Shown: positions 1 to 4,830 of the stretch, one piece after another
Numbering within the stretch: position 1 is the first letter of the stretch
Layout of the letters: each line of letters starts with the position of its first letter
Origin: Anaerolineales bacterium
GTDB taxonomy: Bacteria > Chloroflexota > Anaerolineae > 4572-78 > NAK82
DNA: 7,600 nt
Direction of reading: 5' to 3'
Assembly: GCA_024643945.1 (NCBI GenBank)
Contig: JAHELX010000288.1
Coordinates: 1 to 7,600 of the forward strand
The notes under the pieces: model-generated
Told to the model about the DNA's origin: nothing
Database searches by the model: none
The model's input: the letters and a program-made list of their open reading frames with translations, nothing else
Position numbers and translations under genes: made by a program

Positions 1-2
1 GC

Positions 3-926
3 GGCGTCTACCAGCACACCCTTCAGGGTGGCCCAACTCCAGACGCTCTGGTAGTGATCCATGATATGGCCGGATCGGTCGGGCCTGAGGGCATGCTCCT
101 GGCGTATCATGCCAGCCCCAACGGTTATTTTTTAGCATATCAAGCCCGGGCTGAAAGAATCGAGTTGCTCAAAGTGGACGACGTCAATGCCGACAGCCGC
201 CAGGAGATCGCCTGGACCAGTACTTCTTGCGGTGCCCACACATGTTTCAGCCAACTCTTTGTAGATCGCTGGAATGGGGAGAGTTATCAAGGCTGGATTG
301 TGGGTACACCCGAGATGGCGTCAGCAGACTATACCCTGGCAGACACCGTGCCCGATGGCAGCGGCCAGGAGATTTTGGTCCATGGCGGCACCATCGGGTC
401 AGTGGGCGCCGGCCCTCAACGGGCCTGGACGGAGACTTACATCTCGCCGGGTGGTGGTCCCTACCAACTTTTCAGCAAGGTCTACGACCCATCGAATTGC
501 CTCTACTACCACATTCTGGATGCCAATGAGCGCTTCAATCAGGGGGCAGTGAATGGGTATGGTCCAGCGATTAGTGCCTATCAGGCCGCCATCAGCGACC
601 CGAACCTGGAAGCCTGTCACTACGGAGGTCTCCCTGACGAGTTGGCTACACTGCGCGATTTTGGCCGGTTCCGGCTGGTTGTGGCCTACGCTGCCCAGGG
701 ACAGCTCCCACAAGCCGAATCCATTCGAGCCCAAATTAGCTCACCCTCTCTGCTGGGCGCGGCCGATGCTTTTCTGAGCAGCTATAACACGAGCGGTAGT
801 CTGGCTCAGGCTTGTGCCGACACCACTGCCTATTCTGTTGCCAACCCAGACTCCTGGCAGTACCTGGCCGATTGGGGGTATGCTAATCCCTCCTTCGCTG
901 CTGAGGATCTCTGCCCAATCAGATAG
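3..926 (+). CDS. Secreted-type protein with integrin-like (FG-GAP/VCBS-like) repeats and helical C-terminus, 5'-partial
   Basis: The reading frame is open from position 3, and the residues before the first possible start (GTG at 54) read as ordinary protein, so the gene almost certainly begins outside the window; 307 codons are visible before the TAG at 924-926. The visible N-terminal half carries Asp-rich turns of the integrin-like type, VDDVNADSRQEIAW (from about 174) and PDGSGQEILVHGG (from about 351), each followed by a beta-strand-like stretch and, in the first, WNGESY. The C-terminal third (from about 500) is helical and TPR-like, with YGPAISAYQAAISDPN and LVVAYAAQGQLPQAESIRAQI. Several Cys residues suggest an extracytoplasmic location, but the signal peptide lies outside the window. 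The function is unknown; proteins of this look are usually surface lipoproteins. It is 41 bp from the next gene and need not share its operon. Confidence 0.75.
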   Translation, partial: GVYQHTLQGGPTPDALVVIHDMAGSVGPEGMLLAYHASPNGYFLAYQARAERIELLKVDDVNADSRQEIAWTSTSCGAHTCFSQLFVDRWNGESYQGWIVGTPEMASADYTLADTVPDGSGQEILVHGGTIGSVGAGPQRAWTETYISPGGGPYQLFSKVYDPSNCLYYHILDANERFNQGAVNGYGPAISAYQAAISDPNLEACHYGGLPDELATLRDFGRFRLVVAYAAQGQLPQAESIRAQISSPSLLGAADAFLSSYNTSGSLAQACADTTAYSVANPDSWQYLADWGYANPSFAAEDLCPIR

Positions 927-967
927 CAAGGTGGTTTGCGCACAGGCAAAGAGGAAGGGGGAAGGGA

Positions 968-1684
968 ATGGAATCAAAACCGAAAATCCTACTGGTGGAT
1001 GACGAACCGGCTATCACGGCCAATCTGGCACCGTTTCTGGAGCGAGCCAGCTTCGACGTGACCGTTGCTGCTGACGGAGAAGAGGCTCTGCGCGAGGTGG
1101 CCAGCTTCGCGCCCCATCTGATTATCTTGGACGTGCTTATGCCCAAACTGGACGGACGAGAGGTGCTGCGCCGCCTGCGCCAGGCTGGCAATTGGACGCC
1201 GGTTATCTTACTCACTCAGGTCGGCGAGTCCACAGAGCGGGCGATGGCCCTGGAGGAGGGCGCTGACGACTATCTCAATAAGCCCTTCGATCCCCATGAG
1301 CTGGTGGCCCGAATCCGGGCGGTGCTACGGCGGGCGCGTCCTGATCAGCCGCCACTGGCCAGTGCCTGGCGCCTGCATGCTGGCGAGCTGATGCTGGACC
1401 GGCGATCGCGCCGCGCGTGGCTGGGCTTGGAGGAAGTGGCTCTGACCCCCAAAGCTATGGCTCTGCTGGAATATCTTATGACCCATCCCGATGAACTCCT
1501 CACCCGGGAGCGGCTTCTGGACAGCGTTTGGGGCTGGGATTACCCGGCGGGCACCCGAACGGTGGACACCCGTATCGCCGAGTTGCGGCGAAGTTTGAAT
1601 GACGATCCCACCGATCCGCGCTATATCGAAACTGTCCCGGGGCAGGGATATCGGTTTGTGGCGTTCGTGGAGGCTACGCCATGA
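968..1684 (+). CDS. OmpR/PhoB-family two-component response regulator
   Basis: This is a cytoplasmic DNA-binding regulator of 238 residues, the usual length for the family. The N-terminal receiver domain (about 5-120) has the acidic pair D11-D12, the phospho-acceptor D55 in LIILDVLMPKLDG, T83 in VILLT and K105 in DDYLNKPFDP. The C-terminal winged helix (about 135-235) shows LTPKAMALLEYLM, the recognition-helix region RTVDTRIAELRRSL and the terminal hairpin YIETVPGQGYRFV. The ATG is preceded by a purine-rich Shine-Dalgarno tract (GGAAGGGGGAAGGG, about 953-966). Its stop overlaps the kinase start as ATGA, so the two are translationally coupled. All phosphorylation residues are present. The target is unknown, but tandem OmpR-type sites occur downstream of the kinase gene (2622-2682). 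Confidence 0.96.
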   Translation: MESKPKILLVDDEPAITANLAPFLERASFDVTVAADGEEALREVASFAPHLIILDVLMPKLDGREVLRRLRQAGNWTPVILLTQVGESTERAMALEEGADDYLNKPFDPHELVARIRAVLRRARPDQPPLASAWRLHAGELMLDRRSRRAWLGLEEVALTPKAMALLEYLMTHPDELLTRERLLDSVWGWDYPAGTRTVDTRIAELRRSLNDDPTDPRYIETVPGQGYRFVAFVEATP

Positions 1685-2589
1685 GATGGGAATGGCTTGC
1701 GGCCCCTCTGCCGGCTGCGCTAGGGCTGGCAGTGGCGGTATTGACGGCCAGTCAACGATTGGCCAATCCCATTATTTATCTGCGGGGCGATTTGGGCACG
1801 TTGGCAGTACTGTCTGGCCTGCTTCTATCTGCTGTGTTGAGCAGTTACCTGCTCTTTGGAGCACGGACCGAGAAGGGCTGCCAACGTCGTGTGGCTGAGA
1901 TCCGGACCCAGGCAATCGAAGAGCGACGGCGATTTTTGCGTCGCCTGGACCACGAATTGAAAAACCCACTCACGGCTGTTCGGGCCGGATTGGTCAATCT
2001 GGCTGAGGCACCTACGGAAGTGATGCGCCGGGAGGCGCTAAGTAGTGTCGAGACCCAGATAATACGCCTCAGCCGGCTGGCGGCAGATCTACGCAAGTTA
2101 GCCGAACTGGAGACGCGCCGCCTGGAACGTGCCCCGGTGGATCTGGGCGGGTTGCTACAGGAAGTGCTCGCCTTAGCACGGGAGCGGCCTGAGGCAAAGG
2201 GCCGCCGTCTGACACTGACTCTTCCTCAAGCGCCGTGGCCGCTGCCGAGGGTCATGGGTGATTGGGATCTTCTTTTTCTGGCTATGCACAACCTGGTGGA
2301 TAATGCCCTCAAGTTCACCCAGCCAGGGGATACTGTGGAGCTTCGAGCCTTTGAGGATGGAGCAATTGTGGTGCTCGAGGTCGCGGACACCGGGCTGGGC
2401 ATTCCTGAATCGGAAGGACCCCACGTGTGGGAGGAATTGTATCGTGGGCAGGGCGCGCGTGGGGTGCCGGGCAGTGGATTAGGGCTGGCCCTGGTGCGCG
2501 CCATTGTCGAACGTCACCGCGGGCAGGCGGTCCTCCGCAGTCGAGTGGGGCAGGGGACTGTAGTCACCGTGCGACTGCCTGTGAGGTGA
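1681..2589 (+). CDS. Two-TM sensor histidine kinase, partner of the upstream regulator
   Basis: This is an inner-membrane histidine kinase of 302 residues that would autophosphorylate and pass phosphate to the regulator encoded just before it. Two hydrophobic segments (about 5-23 and 38-61) are separated by only a dozen or so residues, so there is no room for an extracytoplasmic sensor domain and no obvious PAS domain. A short helical linker (62-82) leads to the H-box FLRRLDHELKNPLTAVRAG with H91. The ATP-binding domain has the N-box MHNLVDNALKF (N204, N208), the G1 box DTGLGIP (D236), a degenerate F-box VWEELYRG and the G2 box GSGLGLALV (264-272). The start ATG overlaps the regulator's stop and has TGGAGG seven bases upstream. 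Sensing may occur within the membrane or through an accessory protein, as in other kinases with short loops; that is an inference. Confidence 0.95.
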   Translation: MRWEWLAAPLPAALGLAVAVLTASQRLANPIIYLRGDLGTLAVLSGLLLSAVLSSYLLFGARTEKGCQRRVAEIRTQAIEERRRFLRRLDHELKNPLTAVRAGLVNLAEAPTEVMRREALSSVETQIIRLSRLAADLRKLAELETRRLERAPVDLGGLLQEVLALARERPEAKGRRLTLTLPQAPWPLPRVMGDWDLLFLAMHNLVDNALKFTQPGDTVELRAFEDGAIVVLEVADTGLGIPESEGPHVWEELYRGQGARGVPGSGLGLALVRAIVERHRGQAVLRSRVGQGTVVTVRLPVR

Positions 2590-2594
2590 TGCAA

Positions 2595-2617
2595 GTACCC
2601 CATCACAGATGGGGCAC
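2595..2617 (+). terminator. Compact hairpin after the kinase gene, possible terminator
   Basis: CCCCATC (2598-2604) and GATGGGG (2608-2614) form a perfect 7-bp stem with an ACA loop. Two more pairs lie beyond one A/C mismatch. The hairpin starts six bases after the kinase stop codon. What follows (CTAGTGTTTC) is only weakly T-rich, so intrinsic termination is plausible but not certain. Confidence 0.45.
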
Positions 2618-2621
2618 TAGT

Positions 2622-2682
2622 GTTTCAGAACTGTGACATATCGTTTTAGGACTGTAACACAGTTGCCATACGCTGGTAACAC
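2622..2682 (+). promoter_or_regulatory. Three tandem OmpR/PhoB-type direct-repeat sites upstream of the PA14 gene
   Basis: Three units share the layout 7-bp half-site, 4 bp, 7-bp half-site. Unit 1 is GTTTCAG (2622-2628), AACT, GTGACAT (2633-2639). Unit 2 is GTTTTAG (2643-2649), GACT, GTAACAC (2654-2660). Unit 3, more diverged, is GCCATAC (2665-2671), GCTG, GTAACAC (2676-2682). Units 1 and 2 match at 14 of their first 17 positions, and the differences there are all transitions. The unit period is 21 then 22 bp, two helical turns, which would put all sites on one face of the DNA. The 7-4-7 layout is that of known Pho boxes and related OmpR-family operators. The last half-site ends 8 bp before a -10-like hexamer, a class II activator position. 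Binding by the adjacent regulator is an inference. Confidence 0.6.
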
Positions 2683-2690
2683 CGGCCTGC

Positions 2691-2696
2691 TACAAT
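2691..2696 (+). promoter_or_regulatory. -10-like element of the PA14-gene promoter
   Basis: TACAAT lies 69 bases before the PA14-gene ATG. At a 16-18 bp spacing upstream there is no recognisable -35; the nearest candidate, TTGCCA at 2663-2668, is 22 bp away. A weak -35 with upstream tandem repeats is typical of an activator-dependent promoter. The start of transcription would be near 2703. Confidence 0.45.
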
Positions 2697-2764
2697 TCGA
2701 AACATAGGTGTAGGGTTTAAAACCTTGCTCATTAACAAACCAAGAATTGTGTAGGAGGTGTACC

Positions 2765-3871
2765 ATGATTAAAAAGATGCGTTTCCTTATTTGGTTGGTT
2801 GTCGCTCTGATGATGACCAGCCCAGCCTTAGCTCAAGGGCCTATTACGCCCAAGCACACGGACCCCAATTGGCAGGCATCGTACTGGAACAACACCACCC
2901 TCTCAGGGACGCCCGTGTTGCAAATCTCTGAAACCAATCTGGATCATGATTGGGGGGGCGGTTCCCCTGCTCCCGGCGTCAATGCCGATCAATTTTCGGC
3001 ACGTTGGATGCGCTATATTGACGTAACCCCCGGCACCTACCGCTTCACTGTCACTGCCGACGATGGTATGCGAGTCTGGGTTGACGATGAACTGATCATC
3101 GACCAGTGGAGGGATCAACCCCCTACCACCTACACGGCTCAAAAATACCTGGGGCCGGGTCATCACCTGGTGAGGGTGGAGTATTATGAGAACTTGGGTG
3201 GTGCTGTAGCCAAGGTGTCGTGGATGCAGGCACCCAAGGTCGGCGGTTGGCGCGGTGAATATTACAATAACAAGTCGCTGAGCGGGTCCCCGGCGCTGGT
3301 GCGAGACGATCCGGAGATTAACTTCTACTGGGGCAGTAGCTCACCTGCTCCGGGGCAGATTGACGCGGATGGCTTCTCGGTCCGCTGGAGCCGTTCCCTG
3401 GATCTGCCGCGTGGCAACTATCGCTTCACTATGACCGTGGATGATGGCGCACGGCTCTTTGTGAATGGGCACCTGCTGATTGATGCCTGGAAAGATCAGG
3501 CCCCCAGGACCTATACAGGTGACTTATACTTGCCGGGGGGCTCGATCACAGCCCAGATGGAATACTACGAGAATACCGGTGGCGCTGTCGCTCAGCTCGC
3601 GTGGACTATCGTGGATAGCCCTCCCCCTCCACCACCGCCTACTGACCGGATCGGCTCCGTAACTGTCTACCGGCTCAACGTTCGGTCTGGCCCTGGTCTG
3701 AATTACCCGATCAACGGCGGGTTGTACCGGGGCCAGCAGGTGCGCCTGCTTGGTCGCAACAGTGCGGCTACGTGGCTCAAGATGGAGGCGGCGCCTAATT
3801 TTCAGGGATGGGTCTATGCCTACTATATTTACACAAATTTCCCAATCGCTGAGTTGCCGGTAATTCAATAG
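2765..3871 (+). CDS. Exported protein with two PA14 domains and a C-terminal SH3b domain
   Basis: The ATG at 2765 follows a strong AGGAGGTG (2753-2760); an in-frame TTG at 2747 would place this ribosome site inside the coding region and is rejected. The product is 368 residues. It has a signal peptide (positive MIKKMRF, hydrophobic core, likely cleavage after ALA at 23), PA14 domain 1 (about 36-154) and PA14 domain 2 (about 162-283). Both carry the paired-Asp turn (TADDGMRVWVDD and TVDDGARLFVNG), the SPAPG...FS.RW strand and EYYEN.GGAVA. A polyproline linker (286-292) leads to a bacterial SH3 domain (about 298-358) with LNVRSGPGLNY and GWVYAYYI. PA14 domains are beta-barrels that often bind carbohydrates; SH3b domains often bind peptidoglycan. 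No catalytic domain or membrane anchor is seen, so a secreted or wall-associated binding protein is likely. It is probably transcribed from its own promoter. Confidence 0.92.
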   Translation: MIKKMRFLIWLVVALMMTSPALAQGPITPKHTDPNWQASYWNNTTLSGTPVLQISETNLDHDWGGGSPAPGVNADQFSARWMRYIDVTPGTYRFTVTADDGMRVWVDDELIIDQWRDQPPTTYTAQKYLGPGHHLVRVEYYENLGGAVAKVSWMQAPKVGGWRGEYYNNKSLSGSPALVRDDPEINFYWGSSSPAPGQIDADGFSVRWSRSLDLPRGNYRFTMTVDDGARLFVNGHLLIDAWKDQAPRTYTGDLYLPGGSITAQMEYYENTGGAVAQLAWTIVDSPPPPPPPTDRIGSVTVYRLNVRSGPGLNYPINGGLYRGQQVRLLGRNSAATWLKMEAAPNFQGWVYAYYIYTNFPIAELPVIQ

Positions 3872-3891
3872 CCATCGGACAGATCGACTGG

Positions 3892-3955
3892 GTGATGCGT
3901 GCCGCGTGAAACGTGAGGCTGCCGCAGAGCAGAATCACGGTGCAGCACGCATCAC
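3892..3955. repeat. 64-nt element closed by a perfect 11-bp inverted repeat
   Basis: GTGATGCGTGC (3892-3902) and GCACGCATCAC (3945-3955) are perfect inverted repeats around a 42-nt interior. Inside, CGTGA (3905-3909 or 3912-3916) can pair with TCACG (3935-3939), and CTGC (3919-3922) with GCAG (3929-3932), giving a nested hairpin. It starts 20 bases after the PA14-gene stop and is followed by TAAGTTATTTTTT (3956-3968). It could therefore be a large intrinsic terminator, a 3'-UTR-derived RNA or a protein-bound inverted repeat. No flanking target duplication was seen. Confidence 0.55.
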
Positions 3956-4003
3956 TAAGTTATTTTTTCGAAAAAAACACAATACTTGCCGTGGTGATAG
4001 TTT

Positions 4004-4387
4004 ATGAGACGACTTATACTCGTGGCAGTGCTCCTGTTCATCGTCGCCTGTACTGCCGCGTCTGAGGAGACAGGCACACTGGAAGGGCACGCCAGCATTG
4101 GACCGCTGGTGCCCGTATTGCGAGAGGGGGAACCGGAACCAACGCCAGCGCCCGAAGTTTACGCCGCTCGGGAGATTGTGATCTACGCCCGGAACGGGCA
4201 GACTGAAATCATCAGGGTTCCAATCCATCCCGATGGGACCTATCGGGTCACGCTGCCGGTGGGCACCTATGTAGTGGACATCAACCATATGGGTATTGAC
4301 CGGGGTATCGATTTGCCGCAGGAGGTGGAGATCCTCAGCCAACAAGTCACCCGCCTGGATATAGAAATCGACACAGGCATTCGGTGA
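4004..4387 (+). CDS. Small lipoprotein with a carboxypeptidase-regulatory-like beta-sandwich fold
   Basis: This 127-residue product begins with a lipoprotein signal, MRRLILVAVLLFIVAC, with the lipidation Cys at 16 in IVAC. After a short linker, a beta-rich domain runs GTLEGHASIGPLVPVLREGE, then PTPAPEVYAAREIVIYARNG, PIHPDGTYRVTLPVGTYVVDI and a terminal LDIEIDTGIR. The G-x-V/A-x-I-G-P...P-V start, the DGTYRVTLPVGTY turn and the DTGIR end are those of a widespread small exported domain related to the carboxypeptidase regulatory-like beta-sandwich. Family membership is from memory of these motifs, not from a search. The ATG has GGTGAT (3993-3998) upstream, which matches the anti-Shine-Dalgarno. 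It probably sits on the outer face of the cytoplasmic membrane. Its partner and exact role are unknown. Confidence 0.85.
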   Translation: MRRLILVAVLLFIVACTAASEETGTLEGHASIGPLVPVLREGEPEPTPAPEVYAAREIVIYARNGQTEIIRVPIHPDGTYRVTLPVGTYVVDINHMGIDRGIDLPQEVEILSQQVTRLDIEIDTGIR

Positions 4388-4433
4388 GTGATAAACGCGT
4401 TGCTTAAACAGCCATGCTTTTCGATTAAACGCT

Positions 4434-4539
4434 AAGTTGCAAAGTACTTGTCCAATAATAACTTTGCACTTCAATCGGCAAATCAGGCGTAAACTGATGG
4501 CAAAACTAACAAGCTATTTCTGGACAAGTGCAAAGGAGG
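4434..4539 (+). promoter_or_regulatory. Leader with mutually exclusive stems reaching the ribosome site of the small membrane protein gene
   Basis: Four short complementary segments lie in the leader. AAGTGCAAAG (4526-4535) overlaps the Shine-Dalgarno AAAGGAGG (4532-4539) and is perfectly complementary over 10 bp to CTTTGCACTT (4462-4471). That latter segment can instead pair with AAGTTGCAAAGT (4434-4445), with one bulged base. GGACAAGT (4522-4529), which overlaps the same downstream arm, is perfectly complementary to ACTTGTCC (4446-4453). Stems including 4462-4471 with 4526-4535 would partly hide the ribosome site, while the upstream pairing would free it. This looks like a two-state leader, but it has no known riboswitch core and regulation is not shown. 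The rest of this gap (4388-4433) shows no convincing promoter. Confidence 0.4.
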
Positions 4540-4544
4540 CCAAC

Positions 4545-4736
4545 ATGAACGAGAATCGTAAGAAGCTGGACGCACTAATTGGATTGGCGACGGTAGGCAG
4601 TGGGATCACCGGTATTGCCAGTTTCGTGGCGGCGCTCTTCCCGTTCTTCAACGGTGAGTTCACTGCTGCAGGCGTGCTGTTGATAGCTGCGGCATTGTCA
4701 TTCGGGCTGCTCGCAAATGCTGTACTGCGTGAATAA
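4545..4736 (+). CDS. 63-residue two-TM membrane protein, unknown function
   Basis: The ATG at 4545 has an ideal Shine-Dalgarno, AAAGGAGG, five bases upstream. In-frame starts further upstream (4437 GTT-region alternative, ATG 4497) lack one and would translate the structured leader. The product starts with a charged, probably cytoplasmic segment MNENRKKLD. It has a Gly/Ser-rich hydrophobic helix (about 10-34, with small residues G13, G18, S19, G20 and G23), a short loop NGEFT, a second helix (about 41-59) and a short charged tail LRE. Both ends are predicted on the cytoplasmic side. The Gly spacing would suit tight helix packing or oligomerisation. I do not recognise the family. A small regulatory or stress membrane protein is possible but is only an inference. 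Confidence 0.75.
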   Translation: MNENRKKLDALIGLATVGSGITGIASFVAALFPFFNGEFTAAGVLLIAAALSFGLLANAVLRE

Positions 4737-4830
4737 GAGTTCCCACAAAACCTTACAAGTTATAAGGATGCCTTGGCCTTATTTGATCAAAGCGCCGCAT
4801 TCATCATAGAAGGCTGTATGCTGGGATTTG
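4737..4830. other. Short intergenic region with weak promoter and hairpin signals
   Basis: CCTTA (4751-4755) can pair with TAAGG (4763-4767) around a 7-base loop. The same TAAGG can also pair with CCTTA at 4777-4781. TATAAG (4761-4766) resembles a -10 hexamer, but I see no good -35 at 16-18 bp. Neither a firm terminator nor a firm promoter can be called. Confidence 0.25.

Noticed and set aside
2663..2696. TTGCCA and TACAAT as an ordinary sigma-70 promoter
   Set aside because: The 22-bp spacing is far outside the usual 16-18 bp, so the -35 match is probably coincidental and the TACAAT is better read as activator-dependent.
2747..2764. Upstream TTG start adding six residues to the PA14 protein
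   Set aside because: The added codons are the Shine-Dalgarno itself and would spoil the signal peptide start; ATG 2765 has perfect spacing from AGGAGGTG.
3892..3955. The 64-nt inverted-repeat element as a miniature transposon
   Set aside because: No target-site duplication flanks it, it has no second copy in the window, and the internal folding fits an RNA structure better.
3963..3976. Perfect palindrome TTTTTTCGAAAAAA as a regulator site
   Set aside because: An A/T-tract palindrome of this kind can arise by chance or serve as a T-run after the preceding stem; nothing else supports an operator.
3935..4474. Long minus-strand open frame of 179 codons opposite the small lipoprotein gene
   Set aside because: It lies almost wholly antisense to a lipoprotein with clear signal and domain motifs, has no recognisable motif, and covers the intergenic inverted repeat; it is a shadow of the coding strand.
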